Shown here: positions 34,586 to 45,913 of the stretch, one piece after another
How positions within the stretch are numbered: the stretch's first letter is position 1
Layout of the letters: each line of letters starts with the position of its first letter
From: Russula earlei
Taxonomy: Eukaryota > Basidiomycota > Agaricomycetes > Russulales > Russulaceae
Direction of reading: 5' to 3'
Assembly: GCA_025769875.1 (NCBI GenBank)
Contig: JAGFNK010000280.1
Coordinates: 1 to 64,000, forward strand
Length of the DNA stretch: 64,000 bases
The notes under the pieces: model-generated
The model's database searches: none
Seen by the model: the letters and a program-made list of their open reading frames with translations, nothing else
What the model was told of the DNA's origin: nothing
Position numbers and translations under genes: made by a program

Positions 34586-36599
34586 ATGCTCGCCATCCGT
34601 GCACGCGTTACCAACTCATTCTCGATTCAGCGCGCCCTAGCAATTAACACCATGTCTGCTACCAAACGTGAGCACCGAGGCGCATCACCCTCCTCCTTCG
34701 TCGTGAATCGGAAGCGGGACCGCCCAGATAGCAGTCCTGGATCCCGTCAGGATGCCCCTGCGCCCCAACCAGATGCCAAGGTACCCAAATGTACGTCTGT
34801 CAATGGCACCCGTCACTGCGTATATCCACGTGGAGTGCCTTCCTTTGCTGATTTGGTACCTCCCGTCACCTCAGTATTTCCTATATTCGAAAATCGCAGC
34901 GCGGTAGACGAAGAAAAGCCTTTCAAGTGGCTCACTCCTCTCGGTCCGACACGCAGTTGTCTGCACGGCATACATCTCGCCCCCACCGCGTCATCGCGCG
35001 TCGCTGCGTTCGATCTCGACGGTACCGTCATCAAATCCCCCTTTTTTGAAGTGGGGCGCACAGGCTCGAAGGGCTCTAGCCGCAGCAAACGCGTGATAAG
35101 GAAACAGGCGAACGGACTCGAGTGGGAATGGTGGAGAGCCGTTGTACCGCAGAGGATGAAGGAGGCGCATGATTCCGGGTTCGCCTTGTTCTGTCCAACC
35201 CACATTGTATCGTATCGCGCTTTCGTCTCATTGAAATGCCTGTTGCCATTCAGGTTTTCTGTCGCCCTAATCTCTAACCAGAACCTTCAATCCAGGGAGC
35301 TCGCGGAATGGAAGAAAAAGATTCCATTGATCACCGCTGCCGTGCGTGTACCTAACAGCATCGTCCTTCCACTTCATCGTCCTTCCACTTTTGTTGCGCT
35401 TGACATGTCGACGTTCCCAGGTACCCGAACTCCCGTTTCATATCCTTGCGGCTACGGCGAAAGACGGGCACCGTAAACCTATGCCCGGGATGTGGCTCGA
35501 ACTCGAACAGATCTTTGCCAAGGACGGAATCACGATAGGTCACGCGAGTCACTCGAGTTTCTGTTTCTGACTGAATCACCTATCCTCGCCAAAGATAAGA
35601 GTGCTTCGTATTATGTTGGGGATGCAGCCGGACGCGCCGACGATTTTGCATCGACTGATAGAAAATTCGCGCTCAATGTTGGAGTGAAGTTCTACACTCC
35701 AGAAGTAAGCACCGCACTGAATCCGTGCCCGAATCGAGAACCCCCCCTGAATAACCTCAGGAATATTTTCTGAAGATCTCTCCAGCACCGTATACACTTC
35801 CAGGATTCCACGTTTCATCTATCAAAGAGCGTGAGAGCTAAAATTATTTTCATGGCTCTCCCTCACTTCATGTCGAAATTGTAGCCCCACAAGGCTCCTT
35901 CGTCACTGCAGTCTTACCGCCTGATTCTCATGCTGAGATGGTGGTTTTCGTCGGCCTGCCATGCCTAGGAAAATCGACATTTTACAGCAAGCACTTCGCC
36001 CCAGCAGGATATGTGCATGTGAACCAAGATACTCTTGGATCGCGTCCTAAATGTGTCAAGGCCGCGGAGCAAGCTTTGGCGGCCGGGAAGAGCTGTGTCG
36101 TTGGTCCGCTGTTGTCCTTTACTTGATCGTGTTTATCTGTTTGTTTACCTACGGTGTATCCAGATAACACGAACAGGGATGTGCAGACGCGCAAGTACTA
36201 TCTCGACATGGCAAAGCGGCTCCGAATACCTGCGAGGTACAATATCTGACTTCAGCTGTGTCGCCTCACATGCTGATGGGTTACAGGTGTTTTGTTTTCC
36301 AAGGTTCGGCGGAACTGGCTTGGCACAACAACCTTTATCGCGCGTATGCCAGGCCGGCTTCAGTTGTAGACAGAGAAGTGTGTAGATCTGCTCCGAGCTT
36401 TTTGACCTTGCTTATCGAAGTACTACAGCCTCTACGCGCATTTCTACCATATGCGGCGCTGACGTCGTTTGCAGACGCCTACGAAGCCCCTTCGGTGAAG
36501 GAAGGGTTTGGTGAGGTGCGAGAAATTCCATGGAAATTTGAAGGCAGTGAGGAAGAGAGACGGCTTTGGAGCATGTGGTTGCAACTAGACCGGAAGTAG
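34586..36599 (+). CDS. Polynucleotide kinase 3'-phosphatase (DNA end repair)
   Basis: Bifunctional enzyme that cleans DNA break ends by removing 3'-phosphate and adding 5'-phosphate. The HAD phosphatase half has the nucleophile motif AFDLDGTVI (near 35010), then VALISNQ, GHRKPMPGMW (the conserved Lys-Pro) and YYVGDAAGRADDF. The kinase half has a P-loop GLPCLGKST (near 35955), HVNQDTLGSR, and DNTNRD split by an intron. The C-terminal end is PWKFEGSEEE and stops at 36599. Two in-frame starts exist: 34586, giving a basic hydrophobic leader (MLAIRARVTNSFSIQRALA), and MSATKRE about 65 bases later. The leader looks like a mitochondrial presequence. Convergent with GCP2, 187 bases apart. Confidence 0.84.
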
Positions 36600-36786
36600 C
36601 CGTTCTGCATGCTCACACCTTCGTATTCGAGGTAGTTTGACATTGAGAACGGCGCGTTAAATACGATATGACCATTAGAGTAATTTACAAGTCCCACAGC
36701 AACATAACGATACAGGGAAGGAAGGCATTGGGCAAGGTAAATGGGAAGGGCTAAAATCAATTTGTCTTTTCGCAGGGTTGGTGCCG

Positions 36787-39700
36787 CTACGATATCGGCT
36801 TAATACTATTAAGGCGAACAACGAGGGGAAGTAGGGACACGTTCTCGCTGGATGCATAAAATTGCACACAGTTAACGTGGATCTGGATGGCGAAAGTTTT
36901 AGCACCTCGAAAGCACGGAACGAAAGACATACTCTGAGCCAATGATTGAAGTTCGTTTCAAATCTAATCAGAAAGTCCGATCGCTTCTTCGCACCACTGT
37001 CACCTTCTGGAGTATCCGCAGCAAGAAGTGCCTTATTTGCGTCTTTCGTAAAGGAGGCCGTATACAAGGCGAACGTCGAGCACGTCACGATGAGCTTGGA
37101 GAATGCCTTTTGCGCGGTTTGAGTCAGGAGGGCGTCGACTAGTTTAATAATTGGGATGACAGCGTACATTCAACAGTTTCGAACTAGTAAGCATGCACTC
37201 CTTCATGCATGTGTCGAGAAAGTCGACGTGATCGCGCAAGAGTTGGTCGACCGTAGTCACTCTTGACAATTTTGCTTCAAGAGAGCGCCAGTTCGGTTCG
37301 AGCACTTCCTGAGTGACAAAACCAAGTATCTGCTGCACCCACGCAAGCATCCGCGCGCGCAGCACGAATAAACGGAGGCGCCATGCCGCAAACTCGGACG
37401 GCACGTCCGTGCGCCGCCACACCGGGCCCTGTTGCTCAAGCCACATCGCGGAGAGCGCTTGCTCGACGTGTCTGAGGTGAAGAAGGAAGCGAAACAGAAG
37501 CTGGTAACGTAGGACGGTCTTGCGCGAAATGACGAGCGAGAGTGGGAACTTGACGTTGAAGTCGAGTTGGAGAGCATCGATAGCTGTGGGAGCAGTAGAA
37601 CCGGTTTCAGTCCCGACCGAGTCGTGAGAGATCAGGACGAACCTAGCATGGGTTTTTTCTCGTCTTTCTCCTTCCCTCTCTTATGATGCTCATCGTACCC
37701 ACCATCCCCGACGAAATCACTGTCTTCGCCGATGACACCACTAACATTGACGATGCGAAGCAGCCACTCGTAGAGCCCCGTCGTGGCCATCGTCACACGC
37801 ACGTCCTCACGAAAGGGCACGTCATCACCGTGGGCGTCCGCGCCAAGCGCAAGGTCAAGCAGGCTCTGAAGCTTTACGAGAGACGCGGCTTTAGCAGTCT
37901 TGCGTAGTTCTGTATGGGCGAGGTCGAGGAAATGTGTGAGGTAAGAGGAGTGGGACATAAAAAAACAACGCTTGAGACAGTTGAGACGAGGGACGAGCCC
38001 TTGGTCGCGCAGCAGGAGTTGAAGAAGAGTACGATTTGCATGGGAATAGTCATCCTCAATAAACTTGTAGAAACTGTTTAGGCTTAAAGTGAGCGTGGGG
38101 TATACCTCTGGTATGTAAACGGGCCACTGACCGTTCGTCATCCATGGCCAGGTCATCGTCGCCTAGGTTGGTGACTTTCTGTACCTCTATTCCGCACTCA
38201 CGAATCACGTTTAGGTACTTGCCAGCAAGTAAGACTTTATGCTTCCAGCCTTCGAGCAACGGGGGGATACAGGCTCCCCCAGGTAGTCGCCCACTCCCTG
38301 GCCTTGGCGGAGGCACGCCGGCTTGAAGCCGTTTATTCGTTGAGCCGAGTGTCGAGCCGTCACGCAGCTTGCGGGTAGATCAAGTCGACATTCAGTAGAG
38401 CAATATTAATGAATAACTTACTGTGTATCGTCGTTCCCAGTATTCATCCGTGTAATCCACTTCAAGCGTCCCGCGGTTGATGAATCGACTTTCTTTGACG
38501 CAGAACTCCTCATATGGATCCATGAGAGTACCGGTACGCGTCCACTGCTGAAGCATTTCTACGTACGGTCTGCCGGACGCACGCAAAAGTTTACCATAAA
38601 GATCGCGTGCAGCAGGGTCACCCGCGGTATGCTGCATCCTTGTGTGGAGAATAGCAAGAACTTCCCCACCTTTGACGGTAGTTCCATCCGCACCAGTTTC
38701 AATTTCAGACAGGACGGCTTTGAGTTTCGCGCCGCCAAGGCCAAGTGCCTCATTTCTGGCAGCCTCCTCAGCATCTTCTCCAGACGATAACGAGCTGTCT
38801 CCTTCGGGGTTTTCTGTCGCCGCCAGCTCAGTGGTAAGCTGATAGATGAGAGAGAGGGTGTGGAGGGTAGGGTGGACGTAGAACCAAAGTTTCTGTAGGG
38901 TGAACTGCGGGGATGTGTTAAAGGCGTGTTCGAGTTGAGAGAGAAGAGTCTGGTGATCCTACTCCCACGTTATTAAGAGGGTTTTACGAGGGCTTTGAAG
39001 AAGCGTGTAGACAAACCTTGAGCATATCACGCAAGGCTGCGCACAACGCATGATTGACTCTCCCAAAGTCAAGATGGCTTCGAAGCTCGATAAACGATGA
39101 GATTGCGGTGTAATACGTCGCGAGTGGCAGAACCCTTTCGACCAGATCTCGTAGTGACGGGTCTAGGAAGGATCGGAAGTTGTGTGATGGGGGACGTAGA
39201 CCTCAGATGAGACGCACCTAACCGTTTCGAGGCCGTGAATCGAACGCCCTTTAACGCATCATCATCTTCGGGCGAGTAATCTTCGTGGTATGTGACGTGA
39301 GTTCCTTCGATGCCCTATTCGTCGCGTCCGGAGAGAGCGAAGCATAGAGAGGCGACCGGTCACACACACCATAAGCACGTAGAGCAGATCCTCAAGAATC
39401 ATAGCCTCTTGTACTTCCAAGGGAAATGAGTCGAGAGATTCTTCCTTGGCTTTTCCTTTTGATTTTGTAGTAGTTGTACCAGAAACGATGCGGGAATTGA
39501 GTGGTGCACGAACGAACGATTCCTCCGAAATGAAGGACGGTTCTAAGCAAAGATCGATGTGGTCAAGAAGACAAAAAGCGGCTGTATCTACGATCTACGT
39601 ACCTCTCCATCGTGATTCAGCAGATGGCGAGACACGACTGTTTGTTTGTTCTTCACCTTCCAGTCGATGTCTGTTCCTCCGAGCTGAGGCGATAGTTCCG

Positions 39701-39838
39701 GTCACCTGATGACAGTGGATGATCAACGGAGTCGGTTCATCTCACGCACATATCACATACTTTGGCGTACTCTTTTGTCGATAATGACAGGTTATTCTTG
39801 CGTCCGACGGTCCGTGGCCGAGGAGTAAATGGATCCAT
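36787..39838 (-). CDS. Gamma-tubulin complex component GCP2 (Spc97/Alp4)
   Basis: Core subunit of the gamma-tubulin small complex that nucleates microtubules at spindle pole bodies. It starts at ATG 39838 (MDPFTPRPRTVGRKNN). Grip-type blocks follow through many short introns: FPLEVQEAMILEDLLYVLM (near 39400), YWERRYTV, KYLNVIRECG, YPTLTLSLNSFYKF, FMSHSSYLTHFLDLA and MLAWVQQILGFV. The C-terminal blocks are DHVDFLDTCMKECMLTSSK and FETNFNHW, and the last exon reads VQFYASSENVSLLPLV with stop at 36787. The family role is well established; exon edges between 38.8 and 39.4 kb are not resolved in detail. It shares a 98-base intergenic region with the divergent uS4m gene. Confidence 0.82.
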
Positions 39839-39936
39839 TGCGAAGGTGTCGTCGTCAGTGTTGAAGAACGCGGCGCTCCTGTCACGCGCGCGTCATCTCA
39901 CCCACTCTCGGCTGAACCTCATCGGTGGTGGGGGAT
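39839..39936. promoter_or_regulatory. 98-base bidirectional promoter (GCP2 / uS4m)
   Basis: Two start codons on opposite strands are 98 bases apart, so transcription of both genes must begin inside or very near this stretch. Confidence 0.45.
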
Positions 39937-41028
39937 ATGCGCGACCTCAACCTCTATGACTTTAAGAGGGCACTCCCTCGTATGGTAACATCTTCTCATT
40001 CGCCTCTATAACAACTTCACTCATCGCCCTCGGCGCGTAGAGCTGGACGCGGGAGAACCTCTACAATCTCTGGCGACGCTCCCTCGGCGAGCTTGCCAAA
40101 GAAACAGACTTTACTCGCACGCAAAAGACCTTGTTCCAACAGCGTTGGATTGCGAAGCGCCTCATCCGTGCTTATCATGGCGACTTTATCAACGAGAAAA
40201 CGTTCAAGCGTTGGTACCTACCCAGCACACTCCCAGACGTACGTCCACGACGGGGACAAACAGAGGATTATGTGATGCAGCTCAGTAAATGGGCAAAATC
40301 ACCAAAAGTAATGGAGAAAAATGCGAAGGTTCGACGGCAGGAGATAGACGGGGAAGAACAAGAGGAGCTGCCACCAGTGGGCAGCTTGATGTTCTCGGAG
40401 GTGGAACGTCGCATTGACGTGGTCATTTTCCGCGCGTGCCTAGCTCATAGCGTTTACGACGCGAGGAGGATGGTTGTGCACGGTCGGGTGTCACTCAATG
40501 GGAAGAAGGTGCGCCAGCGTCGTCGTCTATGCTCCTCATCTAATACACCAGCAGCATCAAAACGCGAACGCCCGCCTTGCACCAGGAGACATGGTTTCTG
40601 TCGATCCCAAAGCCATCTCTTTTCTCCGTCCAAAGCCCCCACGTGCAGAGATGTCCTCAGAGGAGCTGGCCGCAGAAGGGCTCAAAAATGAACCGTCGGT
40701 TCTCGCTGATGGGTCAGCACTCCAGAAGGTTTCGCCAAATGGTGGTTCCAGCTCGGTCGAAGATGAGGGCATTACCACTCCGCAATTCAATCTTCCGGCT
40801 TATGCATCGCCGTTCATCTTTGTTCCTGCGTACCTTGAGGTCTCCTTTTTGGCGTGCTCGGTTGTTTATGTGCGGCACCCGACGGCACGTCCCGGCTATT
40901 CGGAAATTCCAACACCGTATGATGCTGATGGAGAGGTTGTGCGACTTGCATGGGAATGGTACTCCAAGGTGCGGCCCAGGAACCGAAGCAAACGCCAGTT
41001 GGCACGCGAACCAGAAAATCGCCAATAG
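39937..41028 (+). CDS. Mitochondrial small-subunit ribosomal protein uS4 (NAM9-like)
   Basis: Protein of the mitochondrial ribosome, nucleus-encoded. Exon 1 (39937-39985) reads MRDLNLYDFKRALPRM. After an intron come TRENLYNLWRR and FQQRWIAKRLIRAYHGDF. The S4 RNA-binding motif is ERRIDVVIFRACLAHSVYDAR followed by HGRVSLNGKK, then across an intron RLAPGDMVSVDP. The C-terminal part is long and fungal in style, ending in a basic segment at TAG 41026-41028. Three or four exons. Intact as far as seen. Confidence 0.84.
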
Positions 41029-41300
41029 CTACGCTTATTCATCGCTACGGCATCATGCTAATATACTTTCCAAGCTTATTTCATCTAAGATATGATTTTG
41101 ATGAATAAGAGCGTCAAACAGGTAAGATTGGACGTTCGCATGCTCACCCACCCGCATGTGCGGCGGGATCGTGCGAGTCGGTTATCATGTCATCTGTCTT
41201 GATCCGGATCACCTGCACTGATGGAAGTTTAAAGGTAAGGTATAAAACCGTCCCTCCATCCCATATTCTAATTCACGACGTCTTTGTCGCTCAGAACCTC

Positions 41301-42313
41301 ACGTCAGATTTCAAAACCTTCGCCATAGTCGGCTCCGGGGTCATATTGTGCGCGAACTCCTGAAGATCAAGAATACTGGGAAAAATGATAATGTGACCCT
41401 CACCCGTTCTGTACGTTCTCCTGAGGCTATTGGCCAATAATCGAACTCAACATTTCTTCAGGACTCCAGCAATTTCGATGACCACAAGACATCTAGAGTC
41501 AAAATCACTATCGTTCAGCGGAGTCATTGAAGAACGCCCTTATCGGAATAGACGTTGTGGTCAATATTGTCGGCTCAGCTGCCCTGAGCTCGTAGCATCT
41601 ATTCGCAGAACAGGCGAAGGCAGCGGGTGTGAAGCTGTTTGTACCTTCAGAGTTCGGTGACTCCACGGATCGTGAAAACCCGGAGGGTGTCTTTCCGATC
41701 CAGGTGTCCGTTCATCACGAGCTCAAGGAACTGGATCTGCCGTATGCTCTTTTCTTCACTGAACCGCACGCGGACTATTGTTTCGTCTCGTACGCGCCAA
41801 GCCCAATCAGTGAGCGCTGAGCCTCACGAGTATTGACCAGAGGAGATAGTGCGATCGGCTTGGATCTGAACGGCGGTAACGTTACGGTTGGCCTGGACGG
41901 TAATGCACCCAACTCGCAACAGGATGTTGGCCGATTTGTTGCGTACGTGCTCACCACCTTACCACGGTCAAAGCTTGAATGGCGGCGAGTCTTTCGCATC
42001 GAGGCCGAGCGCAAAGTAAGATATACTGGCCACGTGAGTTTACAGGAGATCGACAACTGACGGTCGTCTCTGACAGTCCTTCAACCAGATTTTTAAAGAG
42101 CAGGAGGAAAGGACGGGAAAAAGGCTTAACGTGACGTATCGGTCCGAATCTGAGCTTAGGGCTGCGATAGCGAAGAACCCTTCCGACCTGGGTTCAATAC
42201 TGCAGCTTGACTGGGGATTGGGGGGAGGACTTGTAGGCACTTTGGATCGATTGAGCGTATCGAAGTATCCTGACTGGAATCCCAAGTCCACCGCCAATAT
42301 ACTGTACCCGTAG
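41301..42313 (+). pseudogene. NmrA-like (isoflavone-reductase-like) NAD(P)-binding protein, broken
   Basis: The family binds NAD(P) in a Rossmann fold and acts as redox sensor or reductase. The N-terminal dinucleotide motif region (FKTFAIVGSG) continues as GHIVRELLKIKNTG in another frame, so a base or more is lost near 41335. Where relatives have an ATG the sequence reads ACG (41301). After GIDVVVNIVGSAALSS there is an in-frame TAG just before HLFAEQAKAAGVKLFVPSEFG. The C-terminal exons (LNGGNVTVGLDGN, FNQIFKEQEERTGKRLNVTY, YPDWNPKSTANI) are otherwise well kept, so decay is recent. Stop at 42313. Confidence 0.78.
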
Positions 42314-42500
42314 TCGTAGACTGTGCGCACGAAGTGTGATACGAATGTGAGGTACGAAACCGCTTGGAGCCGAGCCTGAGCCATATCTGAGCCGAATTAA
42401 GCTGTTCAACGGCTCGCAGCTCGAAACCGTCCAGAAACGGCGGGAGCCGTTTCGAGCCGTTTCGAAGTGCCATATTTGGATGTACCTCGCAGGCTCCTCC

Positions 42501-42841
42501 CTAAGGCTCCCTTGGAGCTTCAGCACTCGCTGTAGCCGATAAACTGACGTTCACACTGACCGGGTGTGCATTCGGTGGTGGATTGGGTACGACACCAACA
42601 GGGATCAGAGGGGCTTCGGCAGTAAGACGAGCCCACTCTTCGCGGGTACTGACGAGGGTTTCTTGTAACCTCTGGTTCTCTTGGATCAAATACCCGTTCT
42701 TTTCCTGCAATTGAGCCAACCAAGCCTTCTTCCGCTGGCGGCATTTGAGCGCAGCTGAGGGAGAACGGATGTGTAAGGCAATGAGATGGGCGATAACGTG
42801 AGTCTGGTGGACACACCTCGTTGATTCCATTCGACATTCAT
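42501..42841 (-). pseudogene. ATF/CREB-type bZIP factor remnant
   Basis: Two exons joined by a GT..AG intron give a basic region with the N-x7-R signature (NQRAALKCRQRKKAWLAQL) and the start of a leucine zipper (LQEKNGYLIQENQRL), followed by a short Pro/Ala/Ser-rich tail. The usual several hundred residues before the bZIP, and most of the basic region before the core Asn, are missing; the frame opens at an ATG only eight codons earlier. I read it as a copied C-terminal fragment. Such factors regulate stress genes, but this piece alone would at most act as a dominant interfering zipper. Confidence 0.62.
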
Positions 42842-43139
42842 GGTACTCGTTTGGGTGGAGGTGGTTCAAGGCTCCCTTTCTGCCATCCTCAGGTCTAGGT
42901 CGCGGTGCGCATGGATGCAGCCATTCGCAGGCCCACGAAGGGCCATTCTACCCGCTTCCAAATCCCTCGCACGGTCCTGGCCAGCGATGATGGTTTTTGT
43001 TTGGCACGAATGGAGAAGAGCCTCTCGACGTAGTGAAATTGAGCCAATGGAGTGGTCCATGTGAGTGAACACACATGGAACCTCTCAGCAACTTATATTT
43101 ATGGTGTCAATAGCAATGAGACTTTCTTCGTCTTCTTCC

Positions 43140-43485
43140 CGCTGTGCCAAGTGGCTCACAACGATCAGTGCTCAAGGGTAAGGGTACGAAAGTACTTGGC
43201 AAGCAGTACGTTGGCATCACCGTCTACGTGATCGCCCACTTTGCTCTGACCACATTCGGCGTTCACCCGTAGAGTGCTTCCTGAGGAGACACAGCTGTTC
43301 CTTCACACATACAGCATTCATCTGGATGAGTGTAACTTCCATACTCCAGAGGCATTCCTGTCGGAACGGTGGTTCAGTAAGGGTGCTCCTGCAGGTGAAC
43401 ACAACATGACTGCCTTTATCCCGTTCTCGTATGGGCCAACCATCTGCGCGGGTAAGAACCTAGCGCTGATGGAGAATGTGTCAGC
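43140..43485 (+). pseudogene. Cytochrome P450 C-terminal fragment (heme loop)
   Basis: The fragment reads LGKQYVGITVY, then across a likely intron HTYSIHLDECNF and TPEAFLSERWF, and the heme-binding loop FSYGPTICAGKNLALME with the thiolate Cys. The N-terminal two thirds of a P450, including the I-helix and ExxR motif, are absent. Past 43485 the frame runs into Ala/Pro repeats unlike any P450 end. A detached fragment, not a functional monooxygenase. Confidence 0.72.
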
Positions 43486-44859
43486 ACTAGCACCAGCACC
43501 AGCACCTTCACTAGAACCAGCACCAGCACTGCCGCCTACACCGCCGTATCACCAGCATCACCAGCCGCTGCCCCCATCTCATCCTTTGGCGCCTCAGCTT
43601 CGTCCACCGTATTGCCAGCCGCCGCCTCGGCTGCTTTAGCACCAGCCATGCCTCCCACTTCCCCGGTCAGGATCTCCATCTCAATGCCTCCGGTGCTCCC
43701 TACGCTTATGCCTACAAACTCGCGCTTGCCGCCCACGCCCCTGCTTCCCGACCACGCCGCCATCTCGTGTCTGCTTGCACCTGACCACCATGGTCAGGTA
43801 CAGCGATCGTCTAGCCAGCACAGCGTGGCAACAAGCTGGCAGGATCAGACCACACACTCTCACTTATGCTCATCTCTCCCCATCCGTAATCGCAAGCTCG
43901 ATCCACGGCCTTTCTCATCCTGATAAATTACCTCTGAGCACGCCTCCTCGCCCCTCTCAGATTTCTGCGTAGTCAACAATCAAGCTGTGTTTGCTGCGCA
44001 GCGTCTCGCCCTCGTACATCGCCTTGCCACCGTCCGTTCTTTACCTTATCCATACCGATATAGGCAGCTGACACTTCGACACCCGCCTATCTGTCGGACT
44101 CTGCCCAAGAGCGACGAAAGGTATTTCCAAATTCACCTTTCGCCACACCTTTGCGTGAAAAACAACGCCCTGATGAAGAAGAGGACTGGCGTACCGATAA
44201 TGAAACGGCGAGGCGTTCACCTTGGGACGACGCATACGACCGAGAATTTAGTTGGGTAGCTGAGCTTAGTCAGTTCCCTTTGGTTTGGCGCTCTTCTATG
44301 ACTATGTTACTCATGACGCCCCCTACAATAGTACCAGAACGCATTCCTGTTCACGAGGATAACGGACGACATGGCTAAACCAAGGAATCAGCCGAGGAAT
44401 CATCCTTCCTTTGCGTAGCATCGTTCAAATCACGACGAGTACGAGCATGAGGACGATGACGATCCGTTCCCACGCGCATCAATCCACACCGCCGTCTCGC
44501 CGCCACTCCTCGTAAAAGGCGTTAACGAGGAACAAATAGAACAACCCCGACGAAGAATCAGATAACAAAGAACACGCCGCCGCCTCAGAGACGCAGAAGC
44601 TGCCACCATCGCAGGCCGTTTGCAGACACACCCAGACACGCCGATGGCTCAGGAGGCACGCCGCACGCCACACGCCATTGCCCATGCATGCAACCGCCAC
44701 CTCAGTTGGAGACGACCACGCAGCTGCGGCCGAGACCGATGACAAGAGCAACACGCAAGTCGGGCCCCGGGCCCAAACTCAGCCACTGGTAAAGGTGCCG
44801 CATCCAACTGTCAGTTCCATATATCTTTCCAACATATAGAGTCTAATGACTGCTGTTAG
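43486..44859. other. Low-complexity and unassigned sequence
   Basis: 43487-43640 is a run of Ala/Pro-coding CAGCAC-type repeats. Downstream frames are Pro-, His- or Arg-rich with no recognisable family. The order of neighbours suggests debris between gene fragments. Confidence 0.45.
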
Positions 44860-45060
44860 ATGTACGGGCCCACTACACAATTGAGAAGGAGCAGTTCAAC
44901 AATGTGATGGACAGTGTGCATCTGGCTGACAACTGTTCTGGCCTTCAGGGCTTCTTTGTCTTTCATTCCTTCGGTCGCGACACAGGCTCTGGTCTTGGTG
45001 CACTCTTCCTTGAGTGACTTTCCATGGACTACGTCAAGGAGCAGCAGCAGTGTTGCACAG
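44860..45060 (+). pseudogene. Alpha-tubulin fragment with premature stop
   Basis: Translation gives [18 protein letters not shown] and then [18 protein letters not shown] followed by LGALFLE, clearly the alpha-tubulin GTP-binding region, where functional tubulins have GGGTGSG. Here the loop reads GRDTGSG. A TGA stands in place of the Arg codon after LFLE (about 45015). Only this exon-sized piece is present. Confidence 0.8.
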
Positions 45061-45309
45061 TACTAGTATAAGGGGTGCTGTCTGGCTGGCCACTGAATCA
45101 TGCGCGCCACCTGCCCTTCCAACAGCCCAGGGCCACGCATCGCCTGCAGTCGCAGCCACTGAGTAGCACCGTCATATACGAGGGTCTCAGCTTGCATCTC
45201 AATTACTAAGTGGTTTTCACTACAGCAGTCAAGATCCTTTGCAATGCCCTGGAGACATCTGGTGTGAGCGAGAAATTGGTCCTCCTGACCAAGACCTCTG
45301 AGTGCCGGA

Positions 45310-45771
45310 CGATAGAGTCATGCATCTCGATGTGGCAATTGGAAAGGCTGTGTCGGTGGTGATGGCAACTCGCAGATTTCGTGGACTGCTCGTGGGGACC
45401 TCGCGCGGTTCCTTGCTCACGTCCTCATCCATACGCTCCCGCATCGCGCTTGCAGAACCAGACCCTGCGTCTCGAGGGTGATCGCGTGGTATGTCTTCTC
45501 GTCTCTTGATCAAACTCGTAAATAAAATTTACCGAATGACGCTGCATAGTTGTTTAATGAGATTTTCTGAGGCTACGAGGAGTGTACGGGCCAGAAGCTT
45601 GAAATAACGTTTGATCGACTCTGCGCCAAAAGGTCGCGCAGAACCCGTACGACTTTGACGCAGATCTGCATCTCAACTGGGCGACAGATGGCTTGGTAGG
45701 TGAGCCTGATAATGCGCTCTACCCAGACTGGAACCCCACAAAGGTGGTTGATATCATTGCACCCAGAAAGT
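45310..45771 (+). pseudogene. Second NmrA-like fragment, frameshifted
   Basis: The blocks GDGNSQISWTARGDLARFLAH, then after a shift LRLEGDRV, then EECTGQKLEITFD, and after another shift AQNPYDFDADLHLNWATDG and YPDWNPTKVVDIIAP correspond to the C-terminal half of an NmrA-like protein such as the one at 41301-42313. At least two frameshifts separate them. It is a different, older-looking copy. Confidence 0.65.
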
Positions 45772-45913
45772 GAGCAGTTGCGATGGGAGATGTTACCAAC
45801 GTTGCGGTTAGTCAATTGCCTTTTGTATGTTTTTACCAACGCAGAAAAAGTAGGGCACTGCTAGAAAAGGTGAATTCTAGCAAGTGTGCTGTACAGTAGA
45901 TTGGCAGAGACCA

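Noticed and set aside
43487..43640. Ala/Pro repeat fused to the P450 fragment as a possible novel protein
   Set aside because: The repeat is simple sequence on both strands and follows loss of the P450 frame context; no start, partner domain or conserved end supports a chimeric gene.
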